NCBI GenBank assembly: GCA_002315745.1
Contig: DCID01000007.1
Span: 1-64,000, forward strand
DNA length: 64,000 nt
Direction: 5' to 3'
Origin: Bacteroidales bacterium UBA1735
Lineage (GTDB): Bacteria; Bacteroidota; Bacteroidia; Bacteroidales; Paludibacteraceae
Under the pieces are notes generated by a model. That model was not told the origin of the DNA. It did not search any database and saw only the letters and a list, made by a program, of their open reading frames with translations. Shown piece after piece: positions 51,136 to 59,199 of the stretch (the stretch's first letter is position 1; every line of letters starts with the position of its first letter). The position numbers and the translations under genes were made by a program.

Positions 51136-51167
51136 TTTGCATATTTCATTTATTTTTTGTACTTTTG
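51136..51167 (+). promoter_or_regulatory. Promoter of the transglutaminase operon
   Basis: TTTG (51136-51139), 20 bases, TACTTTTG (51160-51167), then the ATG at 51191. Confidence 0.85.
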
Positions 51168-51190
51168 CACGCTTTTTAAGGAAAAATAGT

Positions 51191-52774
51191 ATGAAACGGA
51201 CTCTTTTATGCATTACCTCTATTCTGTGCGTAGCGATTGCTATGGCACAGACGGACTCGTTTGAGGAGTTTAAGAAAGCCCAACGCGCAGAGTATAATCA
51301 GTTTAAGAAAGATCGTCAGGCGGAGTTTGACGCTTTTCGTAAACAGGTTAACGCGGAGTACGCTAAGATGATGCGAGAACGCTGGCAACCGGTGGAGACC
51401 CAGCCCGCTATCCAAGAGCCCGAAGTTCCAAAGATTGCCCCCGTCGTGTGCGAGGAACCACAACCCGACACCATCCAGCAACAGGATACCGTCCGACAGC
51501 CCGACACCGTGGTGTTACCGAAGAAAGATACGATTGACCGCATAGCAGTTAAACGAGATACGATAGCCGTACAACCGATCAAGCAGCCGGTGAAGATCGC
51601 TATCCAAGCCGTGCCCGTCATTATCCCTGTTCCCGAACCTGCCCCCGAACCGATTGCACCCGTGGTGGAACCTAAGGAAGAGAACTTCCTCACCGAATCG
51701 GTACTGTTCTATGGCACAAAGATTGCCCTCCACTATCCCGCCTCCGCTACCTTCCGATTAGCCGGGATCAGTGAGAAGCAGTTATCTGCCGCATGGACTC
51801 AGTTGTCCAACAAGAGTTACGACGTGCTCGTGAGCAGCGCCCTCAATGCCCGTAAGCAGTATAACCTCTGCGACTGGGCATATATAGAGTACCTACAAGC
51901 TGCTATGGAGAAGCATTGGGGCAAAACCAACGAAGCCATCTTTGCACAAGCCTACCTACTTACCCAGTCAGGTTACCGGGTGCGTTTAGCCAAAGATAAT
52001 AACCAACTATACCTGCTTGTGGCTAGTAACTACAACCTCTTCAATCGTATGTCGCTCACCGTTGATGGGCGTAAGTTCTTCGTGGTCAATGGTAACCCCA
52101 AGTCCGTACAAGTCTGCCCGTCCCTCTACGAGAAAGAGAAGACCATCTCCATGCAAATAGCATCCCCACTCCAACTCGCTCTAAAAAAAACCGACACCCG
52201 ACATCTCGTCTCTAAGATGGGGCTCGCTGCCGATGTGTGTGTCAATAAGAACCTCATCGATTTCTACAACGCTTACCCGCGCTCGTATATCAACGATGAT
52301 GTCACCACCACGTGGGCTACCTATGCCAACACTCCCCTTGAGAAACAGGTGAAAGATATACTCTATCCCGCCATACGCACTTCCATCAAGGATATGAGTG
52401 AGCGCGATGCGGTCAATAAGATCCTCAACTGGGTACAAACCGCCTTCGCCTATGAGTATGACGACAAAGTGTGGGGCGGAGATCGTGCTTTCTTCGCCAC
52501 CGAGACGCTCTACTACCCATATTGCGACTGCGAAGATCGTGCTATCCTCTTCTCTCGTCTGGTGCGCGATATCGTGGGTGCCGAAGTAGTACTGCTCTAT
52601 TATCCAGGGCACTTAGCAGCAGCCGTGCACTTTAAGGACGAAGTCAAAGGAGACTATCTCCAATTCAATAAGAAGAAATATATTGTTTGCGACCCCACTT
52701 TCATCGGTGCCGGCGTCGGCCGTACCATGCCCGGTATGGATAACCAAAAAGCCAAAGTGATCCTGCTCCAATAA
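51191..52774 (+). CDS. Secreted transglutaminase-like protein
   Basis: 527 residues with signal peptide MKRTLLCITSILCVAIAMAQ. Residues ~22-65 are a charged helix (FEEFKKAQRAEYNQFKKD). Residues ~70-165 are a Pro/Thr/Gln-rich linker with repeated DT and PVI phrases. Residues ~400-527 hold the transglutaminase-like core: catalytic Cys in YPYCDCEDR, His in PGHLAAAVHF and Asp in VCDPTF. The enzyme may act on proteins or peptides outside the cytoplasm. The start at 51191 follows from the promoter. It forms a unit with the small membrane protein two bases downstream and probably with pheT. Confidence 0.75.
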   Translation: MKRTLLCITSILCVAIAMAQTDSFEEFKKAQRAEYNQFKKDRQAEFDAFRKQVNAEYAKMMRERWQPVETQPAIQEPEVPKIAPVVCEEPQPDTIQQQDTVRQPDTVVLPKKDTIDRIAVKRDTIAVQPIKQPVKIAIQAVPVIIPVPEPAPEPIAPVVEPKEENFLTESVLFYGTKIALHYPASATFRLAGISEKQLSAAWTQLSNKSYDVLVSSALNARKQYNLCDWAYIEYLQAAMEKHWGKTNEAIFAQAYLLTQSGYRVRLAKDNNQLYLLVASNYNLFNRMSLTVDGRKFFVVNGNPKSVQVCPSLYEKEKTISMQIASPLQLALKKTDTRHLVSKMGLAADVCVNKNLIDFYNAYPRSYINDDVTTTWATYANTPLEKQVKDILYPAIRTSIKDMSERDAVNKILNWVQTAFAYEYDDKVWGGDRAFFATETLYYPYCDCEDRAILFSRLVRDIVGAEVVLLYYPGHLAAAVHFKDEVKGDYLQFNKKKYIVCDPTFIGAGVGRTMPGMDNQKAKVILLQ

Positions 52775-52775
52775 T

Positions 52776-53276
52776 ATGAAAAAGACCATTATCTCCATCC
52801 TCGTATCCCTACCGCTGGTTATCGCTATCTTGCTGCTCGGCGGATGGTACTATTACCACACCCTCTATAACGACTATCGCACCGAATCAGTCGTGCGTCA
52901 TGAGGCAGGTGACTCCCTCAGTACCAATAGTATCGCCGCCTTCACGGACGAAGAGATAGCCGTCTATGGCAAATGGGCAGACAAGACGGACCATGGAGCT
53001 TACACCGTCTTCTCCTTAGACGATGCCGGGGACGGTTTTTATTGGGGCAAAGAGTGGAACGAAGCCGATAACATCTTCGAGGACGATCTCGATGAATACG
53101 GCAATGGCTGGTTCCGTTGGAAAACGAAAAAGAATAGTTTGCTCATCCTATACAATAGTAATTACGGTTTCTCCGTACCTATTGAATATGCTATCACCGA
53201 CTTGGAAGACGAGTCCTTGGGCATCCAACGCAAACTTACTAAATCCCAATTTCATCTCTCTCGTGCATATAATTAA
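52776..53276 (+). CDS. Membrane-anchored protein of unknown function
   Basis: 166 residues. One N-terminal membrane helix (ISILVSLPLVIAILLLGGW) is followed by an acidic, aromatic-rich exterior domain (FYWGKEWNEADNIFEDDLDE, GNGWFRWKTKKNSLLILYN). It has no cysteine and no motif I recognise. It starts one base after the transglutaminase stop codon and ends eight bases before pheT, so co-expression with the transglutaminase is likely. It could be a partner or substrate of that enzyme, but this is guesswork from position. Confidence 0.65.
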   Translation: MKKTIISILVSLPLVIAILLLGGWYYYHTLYNDYRTESVVRHEAGDSLSTNSIAAFTDEEIAVYGKWADKTDHGAYTVFSLDDAGDGFYWGKEWNEADNIFEDDLDEYGNGWFRWKTKKNSLLILYNSNYGFSVPIEYAITDLEDESLGIQRKLTKSQFHLSRAYN

Positions 53277-53284
53277 TAACAACA

Positions 53285-55786
53285 ATGAATATTTCGTATA
53301 ATTGGCTCAAGCGCTATATCGCGCTCACAGATGATGCCCAAACAGTGGCTAAGATCCTTACTTCCATCGGTTTGGAGGTAGGTACAGTAGAAGAAGTCCA
53401 ATCTATCCGTGGCGGCTTAGAAGGCCTCGTCGTCGGCGAAGTGGTGACCTGTGTGCCCCACCCTAACTCCGACCACCTCCATATCACTACCACCCGCGTA
53501 GCAGCAGGCGAAGAACCCATACAGATCGTATGTGGTGCACCTAATGTAGCCGCTGGGCAGAAAGTGATTGTTGCCACCATTGGGACTAAACTCTACGACG
53601 GCGAAGAATGTATCACCATCAAGCGCGGCAAGATACGCGGCGAAGAATCGCTCGGTATGATCTGTGCCGAAGATGAGATAGGTGTCGGCACCAGCCATGA
53701 TGGTATCATGGTACTACCTGCCGATACGCCGGTAGGATTACCTGCGAAGGACTATTTTCATTTAGAGAATGACACCATTATCGAGGTGGACATCACGCCT
53801 AACCGCAATGATGGCGCTAGTCACTACGGAGTAGCACGCGACCTGCACGCCTACTACGTAGCCCATGGTCAGGATATCGCCCTTACTCGACCCGATGTGT
53901 CGAAGTTCAAAGTTAACAATGCACAATGCACGATTGACGTCAAGGTCGAGAACAGCAACGCTTGCCCACGTTATACGGGTGTGAGCATCGCAGGCGTGAG
54001 CGTGCATGAGTCACCCGATTGGTTACAGAGAGCTCTCACCTCTATTGGTTTGCGCCCGATCAATAACATTGTGGATGCAACCAACTTCGTACTCTTCGAG
54101 ATGGGACAAGCACTCCACGCGTTTGATGCCGACAAGATAGAGGGACGTCAGATCATCGTTCGCAATGCCCAACAGGGCGATAAGTTCGTTACCCTCGATG
54201 GTGTAGAACGTACCCTCGATGCCCGCGACCTAATGATATGCAATGCCAACCGCCCGATGTGTATCGCCGGCGTGTTCGGTGGACAAGATAGTGGCGTGAC
54301 TGACAACACGAAGAACATCTTCTTAGAGAGCGCATACTTCGATCCCGTATCCATCCGTAAGACCGCCCGCCGTCACCAACTCAATACCGACGCGTCCTTC
54401 CGCTATGAACGCGGTTGCGATCCCAATAACACCCTCTATGTCCTCCAACGCTGCGCATTGCTCATCCAAGAGGTAGCAGGCGGCGAGATTGCTATGAACA
54501 TCGTCGATAAGACGGCTGCACAGTTCCCAGGCTTCAAGGTGGAGTTGCAAGAAGACTATGTCAATAAGTTGATAGGGAAAGTCTTAGGAAAAGAGACTAT
54601 CGAAAAGATATTAGGTGCTTTGGAAATGCAGTACACACGCGTCGAAGGTGGCTGGAACGTGGTCGTTCCTGCCTATCGTGTCGATGTACAGCGTCCATGC
54701 GACGTAGTCGAAGACATACTGCGTATATACGGCTACAATAATGTGGAGTTCCCAGACAAACTGAACACCAGTCTCAGTTATGGAGTCAAACCCAATCCCG
54801 AGGCATTGCAGAAACGTATCTCGGAGCAACTGACCGCACAAGGATTCAACGAGATACTCAATAACTCGCTGACCAAAGTTAGTTACTACGAAGGTGAGTG
54901 GCTCAACACATGCGTACGCATCATGAACCCACTCAGCCAAGACCTTGGCGTCATGCGCCAAACGCTCCTCTTTGGCGGATTGGAGTCTATCCAACGCAAT
55001 GCCAACCGTAAACATGCTGATCTCAAGTTCTATGAGTTCGGACACTGTTACCACTTTAATCAGGTTGCAGGTGATAGGTTACAGGTGGCAGAATTTGAGC
55101 CCATTCAGCAGTATAACGAGGAACCACACTTAGGACTATGGATCACAGGTAATAAGTCCATGACTCAGAGTTGGTTACTCAAAGAACAGCAGAGTTCGTT
55201 CTATGAGTTGCATGCCTATGTGAACAATATCCTCCGCCGTCTCGGTGTAGCCGTCGATAAACTGACCCTCGAACCGGCTGTTGATCCGAACGGCACGCCT
55301 TGCCCATTAGCGGCTTGCTTTGCCGATGGATTAGTGCTGAAAGCACAGAATGGTAAAGTACTCGGATACATGGCTATCGTGGCTCCTAAGTTGCTCAAAC
55401 AGTTCGATATCGATAATCCTGTTTACTACGCCGACCTCGATTGGAACGCACTGCTCAAGCAGAACAAGCAATATAAGCCCATCATCAACGACCTGCCTAA
55501 GTTCCCCGAAGTGAAGCGTGACTTAGCATTGCTCATGGATAAGAACATCCAGTTCGCTGACATCGCTCGCGCGGCATTCGACACCGAGCGTAAACTGCTC
55601 AAGAACGTGTACTTATTCGATGTCTATGAGGGTAAGAACCTCGAAGCCGGTAAGAAGAGTTATGCACTCTCCTTCATCCTGCAAGACGCAGAGAACACAC
55701 TCAAAGACCAACAAATAGAAACCATCATGGCACGCCTACTCAAGACCTTTGAGGAGAAGTTTGGTGCTACAATTAGAACCGCATGA
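53285..55786 (+). CDS. pheT: Phenylalanine-tRNA ligase beta subunit
   Basis: 833 residues. The EMAP-like tRNA-binding domain (~40-155) has VVGEVVTCVPHPNSDHLHIT. B3/B4 editing domain ~210-400, B5 ~410-480, a catalytic-like core to ~690, and a ferredoxin-fold anticodon-binding domain starting LPKFPEVKRDLALLMD (~738-833). It works with PheS, which is not in the window. Two heptad DNA arrays lie inside the gene, at 53911-53938 (translated VNNAQCTID) and 55061-55095 (QVAGDRLQVAEF), both in loops. Overlaps prfB by 4 bases (ATGA). Confidence 0.96.
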   Translation: MNISYNWLKRYIALTDDAQTVAKILTSIGLEVGTVEEVQSIRGGLEGLVVGEVVTCVPHPNSDHLHITTTRVAAGEEPIQIVCGAPNVAAGQKVIVATIGTKLYDGEECITIKRGKIRGEESLGMICAEDEIGVGTSHDGIMVLPADTPVGLPAKDYFHLENDTIIEVDITPNRNDGASHYGVARDLHAYYVAHGQDIALTRPDVSKFKVNNAQCTIDVKVENSNACPRYTGVSIAGVSVHESPDWLQRALTSIGLRPINNIVDATNFVLFEMGQALHAFDADKIEGRQIIVRNAQQGDKFVTLDGVERTLDARDLMICNANRPMCIAGVFGGQDSGVTDNTKNIFLESAYFDPVSIRKTARRHQLNTDASFRYERGCDPNNTLYVLQRCALLIQEVAGGEIAMNIVDKTAAQFPGFKVELQEDYVNKLIGKVLGKETIEKILGALEMQYTRVEGGWNVVVPAYRVDVQRPCDVVEDILRIYGYNNVEFPDKLNTSLSYGVKPNPEALQKRISEQLTAQGFNEILNNSLTKVSYYEGEWLNTCVRIMNPLSQDLGVMRQTLLFGGLESIQRNANRKHADLKFYEFGHCYHFNQVAGDRLQVAEFEPIQQYNEEPHLGLWITGNKSMTQSWLLKEQQSSFYELHAYVNNILRRLGVAVDKLTLEPAVDPNGTPCPLAACFADGLVLKAQNGKVLGYMAIVAPKLLKQFDIDNPVYYADLDWNALLKQNKQYKPIINDLPKFPEVKRDLALLMDKNIQFADIARAAFDTERKLLKNVYLFDVYEGKNLEAGKKSYALSFILQDAENTLKDQQIETIMARLLKTFEEKFGATIRTA
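53911..53938. repeat. 7-base-period array inside pheT (AATGCAC word)
   Basis: AGTTAAC, AATGCAC, AATGCAC, GATTGAC in perfect register. Translated in frame as VNNAQCTID between the tRNA-binding and B3/B4 domains. A related word, ATGCACA, is in the array at 59044-59085. Confidence 0.75.
55061..55095. repeat. 7-base-period array inside pheT (CAGGTTA word)
   Basis: CAGGTTG, CAGGTGA, TAGGTTA, CAGGTGG, CAGAATT. Same word as at 1019-1046 and 24165-24192. Translated as QVAGDRLQVAEF. Confidence 0.8.
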
Positions 55787-56889
55787 TTACCATCGAGCAA
55801 TTAAAAGACGTACAACAACGGGCGGAGAAACTTAAACAGTACCTCGCCATAGACGATAAACGTATCCAACTCGAAGAGGAGGAACTGCATACCCAAGCCC
55901 CTGGCTTCTGGGATGACGCCAAAGCCGCCGAAGCGCAGATGCGCAAGGTCAAAGCCCTCAAACGCTGGATAGAAGGTTATGAGGAGGTAAGAGGTAAGAT
56001 GGAAGAGGTAAGCCTCGCTTGGGACTTTATCAAGGAAGGTCTCGTTACCGAAGCCGATGTGGATACCGCCTACCAACATGCTCTTCAAGCCGTGGAAGAC
56101 TTGGAGATGAAGAACATGCTTTCCCACGAGGAAGATCAGATGCCTGCTGTGCTGAAGATTGTCTCTGGTGCGGGTGGTACCGAAGCCCAAGACTGGGCGG
56201 AACAACTCATGCGTATGTATCAGCGCTACTGCGAGAAACATGACTATAAAGTGACCATCTCCAACTACCAAGAAGGCGATGAAGCCGGTATCAAAACCGT
56301 TACCTTCAATATAGAAGGCGATATGGCATACGGCTACCTCAAATCAGAGAACGGTGTGCATCGTCTCGTGCGCGTGAGCCCATACAATGCTCAAGGCAAA
56401 CGCATGACCTCTTTTGCGTCCGTGTTTGTCGTGCCACTCATTGACGATAGCATCGATATCCAGGTCGATCCCGCAGGTATCAGTTGGGACACGTTCCGCT
56501 CCTCCGGTGCGGGTGGTCAGAACGTGAACAAAGTCGAATCGGGCGTGCGCCTGCACTATAAGTTCATCAACTGCCTCACCGGTCAACCCGACGAGATAGT
56601 CATTGAGAACACCGAGACCCGAGACCAGCCTAAGAACCGCGAAAACGCCTTGCGACACTTGCGTAGCCAACTCTACGAGTTGGAGTTAGAGAAACGCCGC
56701 CAAGCCGCAGCCAAAGTGGAAGCCGGTAAAAAGAAAATCGAATGGGGCAGTCAAATCCGTTCGTATGTGTTCGATGACCGCCGTGTGAAGGATCATCGCA
56801 CCAACTACGAGACCCACAACGTCAACGCCGTGATGGATGGCGATATTGACGCCTTCATCAAAGCCTACCTCATGGAGTTCCCAGATTAA
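55783..56889 (+). CDS. prfB: Peptide chain release factor 2
   Basis: 368 residues. GGQ (244-246) is in SGAGGQNVNK, and the stop-codon recognition tripeptide reads SPY (199-201) in RVSPYNAQGKR, where E. coli RF2 has SPF. The reading frame is continuous, so the autoregulatory +1 frameshift known from E. coli prfB is absent. RF2 ends translation at UGA and UAA. A heptad DNA array (55984-56011) encodes EEVRGKMEEVS in the N-terminal helical domain. It overlaps pheT by 4 bases and ends three bases before the opposite TPR-like gene. Confidence 0.96.
   Translation: MITIEQLKDVQQRAEKLKQYLAIDDKRIQLEEEELHTQAPGFWDDAKAAEAQMRKVKALKRWIEGYEEVRGKMEEVSLAWDFIKEGLVTEADVDTAYQHALQAVEDLEMKNMLSHEEDQMPAVLKIVSGAGGTEAQDWAEQLMRMYQRYCEKHDYKVTISNYQEGDEAGIKTVTFNIEGDMAYGYLKSENGVHRLVRVSPYNAQGKRMTSFASVFVVPLIDDSIDIQVDPAGISWDTFRSSGAGGQNVNKVESGVRLHYKFINCLTGQPDEIVIENTETRDQPKNRENALRHLRSQLYELELEKRRQAAAKVEAGKKKIEWGSQIRSYVFDDRRVKDHRTNYETHNVNAVMDGDIDAFIKAYLMEFPD
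55984..56011. repeat. 7-base-period array inside prfB
   Basis: GAGGTAA, GAGGTAA, GATGGAA, GAGGTAA in perfect register, translated EEVRGKMEEV in the N-terminal helical domain. Confidence 0.7.
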
Positions 56890-56892
56890 AAT

Positions 56893-58086
56893 CTAGAGGT
56901 GAACTAACTGGTCTTCGACGAAGTAGATATCATCTAATGGTACACCTTTGTCGGCTAAGGCTTTGCGGTCGGGACGGAAGAGTTCCATGAACTTACGAGC
57001 AGACTTCAATCGCGCTCGCGCCTCCCGATAGTTCTCATACGCCATCGAACGATCGCCACGGAGGAAGCAGCAATGGCCATAATTGATATAATCAACAGGC
57101 TTGGCTTCACCCGAGCGTAAACGCTCCACTAACCAGTCCTCTGCCTTGTCTATATGATCCCACACGAGATTCATCCTACCAATAGATAGGTACTGCATGG
57201 CTATCTGTTCCTGATAGTGTTCATTGTCGTACATAATCATATCAAATACCCACGTCTGAGGTAAGATCTCCACAATAGCCCGAATATACCCTGCCTCACT
57301 ATTCGTCACCATATCAGACAAGTTAGAGAGTTGAGATTTATCCATAAAATCCATCAGTTCTTCCGGCATCTCATCCAACTCTTTGAGCTCATCGACCATG
57401 ATCCGTTTGAGATTGGCCTCCGACATAGTAACCATCGTCATCAATGCCCCAAAAGTAGCCTCTTCGTCTCTTAAATAGGCCATAAAAGTTTCTAGTACCT
57501 TCTGGAAGAAATCCATACGTATATCCCACTGCGCCATGAGCTTGATGGAGGACATTATAGCTTGACTCTTTACCATCTCACTAGGCGAGTCGGTCGCCAT
57601 GATCAAACGGCATAACGCCTCCTCCTGAAAGACCTCTCGGAGGTTCTTCGACAATGCAGCTACCAACACAAGCGCTGTCACTCCCCTACTCTTATCATGC
57701 ACCACTTCATCGAACCAATCAAGGTCTTCTTCTCGCAGATGCACGCAGGTCGCAAAATAACGCAATACACTCTCCGTATCATCCGCATTAAAGTCGTTCA
57801 ATTCAGGCGACATACCCCGTTTGATGCGTATATCCCCATACAACTCATCGGCTAAGCAATAAGCATCATGCGACAACCGACCGAGCACTTCATCCCGATC
57901 GGCATCATCATTGCCTAAAAAATAGTCGAAAGTACACCGATAATTATCCTCCAACGACTGGATACGATCCTCGTAACGCGCTGTACCCACCTCTTTTGCC
58001 CATTGTCGCAAAATGGTCAGCACATGATGGAGCATGCGTTCCGACAATGCCCGCTCGATGATATTGCGTTGCTCCTCCAGTTCCAT
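56893..58086 (-). CDS. Helical repeat protein of unknown function with C-terminal TPR
   Basis: 397 residues, all alpha. The N-terminal ~270 residues look like an irregular HEAT- or TPR-like solenoid (VTALVLVAALSKNLREVFQ, MVKSQAIMSSIKLMAQWD). Residues ~300-380 form TPR-type pairs (YINYGHCCFLRGDRSMAYEN, YREARARLKS). No signal peptide. I do not recognise the family. It follows the glycosyltransferase gene by four bases and probably shares its promoter. Confidence 0.7.
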   Translation of the reverse strand: MELEEQRNIIERALSERMLHHVLTILRQWAKEVGTARYEDRIQSLEDNYRCTFDYFLGNDDADRDEVLGRLSHDAYCLADELYGDIRIKRGMSPELNDFNADDTESVLRYFATCVHLREEDLDWFDEVVHDKSRGVTALVLVAALSKNLREVFQEEALCRLIMATDSPSEMVKSQAIMSSIKLMAQWDIRMDFFQKVLETFMAYLRDEEATFGALMTMVTMSEANLKRIMVDELKELDEMPEELMDFMDKSQLSNLSDMVTNSEAGYIRAIVEILPQTWVFDMIMYDNEHYQEQIAMQYLSIGRMNLVWDHIDKAEDWLVERLRSGEAKPVDYINYGHCCFLRGDRSMAYENYREARARLKSARKFMELFRPDRKALADKGVPLDDIYFVEDQLVHL

Positions 58087-58090
58087 CCAA

Positions 58091-59041
58091 TTAGATCTCC
58101 TTGGCGATCAGATAATCATTGCGAGACTGGGAGTTACGAATAATCAACTCCGCTAAGAAACCCGCCAAGAACAGCATACAACCTAGAATCATCATCAGTA
58201 TGGCGATATGGAAATATGGGTTAACACCCAACAACATCGCGTGCACACCCGTAGCCAATGCATGCAACTTCATGGACGCCACCACAATGACCGCCACGAA
58301 ACCAATTAAGAACATCAAACTACCGATGAGACCGAAGAAATGCATGGGCTGTTTGCCAAACTTATTGAGGAACCATAAGGTCATCAAATCCAAGTAACCA
58401 TTGACAAAGCGATTCAAACCGAACTTAGACACTCCAAACTCACGCTTGCGATGCTGCACCACTTTCTCACCAATCTTCGTGAACCCTGCATTCTTCGCCA
58501 AATAAGGGATATAGCGATGCATCTCCGAGAAAACCTCAATATTCTTCACCACCTCCTGACGATACGCCTTAAGGCCGCAGTTCATATCGTGCAACTGAAT
58601 ACCCGTCACACGACGTGCAGTAGCGTTAAAGAGCTTAGAAGGAATATTCTTCGTCAACTTATTATCATAACGTTTCTGCTTCCAGCCACTAACGAGATCT
58701 AAACCATCCTCCGTGATCATCCGATAGAGTTCAGGGATCTCATCCGGCGAATCTTGCAAATCCGCATCCATGGTAATAACCACATCCCCCTGCGCAGCCT
58801 TAAAACCGCAGTATAAAGCAGCTGACTTACCATAATTACGACGGAAACAGATGCCTCGAACACTCTTAGACTGCTTACGCAAGTCCTCAATAACCGACCA
58901 AGACGAGTCGGTAGAGCCGTCGTTGACAAAAATGACTTCATAGGAGAACTTATTCTCCTGCATAACACGCTCAATCCATTCGTAGAGCTTAGGTAATGAC
59001 TCCGCCTCGTTATAGAGCGGAACAATGATGGATATATTCAT
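58091..59041 (-). CDS. Family 2 glycosyltransferase, GtrB/DPM1-like membrane type
   Basis: 316 residues from MNISIIVPLYNEAESL (59041). Upstream codons to 59215 would pass through the heptad array and promoter and are not translated. The GT-A catalytic domain has VNDGSTDSS, MDADLQDSPDEI (DXD-like) and a QHRKREFGVSKFG acceptor loop. Two C-terminal membrane helices (~232-260 and ~270-298) are as in GtrB/ArnC-like enzymes that move sugar from UDP to undecaprenyl phosphate. The sugar is unknown. The promoter is at 59083-59114. Confidence 0.88.
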   Translation of the reverse strand: MNISIIVPLYNEAESLPKLYEWIERVMQENKFSYEVIFVNDGSTDSSWSVIEDLRKQSKSVRGICFRRNYGKSAALYCGFKAAQGDVVITMDADLQDSPDEIPELYRMITEDGLDLVSGWKQKRYDNKLTKNIPSKLFNATARRVTGIQLHDMNCGLKAYRQEVVKNIEVFSEMHRYIPYLAKNAGFTKIGEKVVQHRKREFGVSKFGLNRFVNGYLDLMTLWFLNKFGKQPMHFFGLIGSLMFLIGFVAVIVVASMKLHALATGVHAMLLGVNPYFHIAILMMILGCMLFLAGFLAELIIRNSQSRNDYLIAKEI

Positions 59042-59043
59042 TC

Positions 59044-59085
59044 GTTGACAATTTACGATGCACAGTGTACAGTTACACGTTGCAA
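59044..59085. repeat. Six 7-base units in the leader of the glycosyltransferase gene
   Basis: GTTGACA, ATTTACG, ATGCACA, GTGTACA, GTTACAC, GTTGCAA on the plus strand. The array runs from three bases upstream of the start codon into the -7 box, so it forms the whole untranslated leader. Confidence 0.7.
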
Positions 59086-59114
59086 AGGTAGGAAAAAAAA
59101 GTGGGATGGACAAA
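59083..59114 (-). promoter_or_regulatory. Promoter of the glycosyltransferase / TPR pair
   Basis: Minus strand: TTTG (59114-59111), 20 bases, TACCTTTG (59090-59083). Confidence 0.85.
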
Positions 59115-59149
59115 TATTTTGAAAAAAAAGTGAAAAAATCACGCGTGCG

Positions 59150-59181
59150 CTTGCGTATATGAAAAAAAAATTGTAATTTTG
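59150..59181 (+). promoter_or_regulatory. Promoter of relA/spoT
   Basis: CTTG (59150-59153), 20 bases, TAATTTTG (59174-59181), then the ATG at 59200. Confidence 0.75.
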
Positions 59182-59199
59182 TGCGCATTTTTGTGAAAC

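Noticed and set aside
55843..55860. Programmed +1 frameshift in prfB
   Set aside because: The codons after YL read GCC ATA GAC without TGA, and the frame is open from the first ATG to the end.
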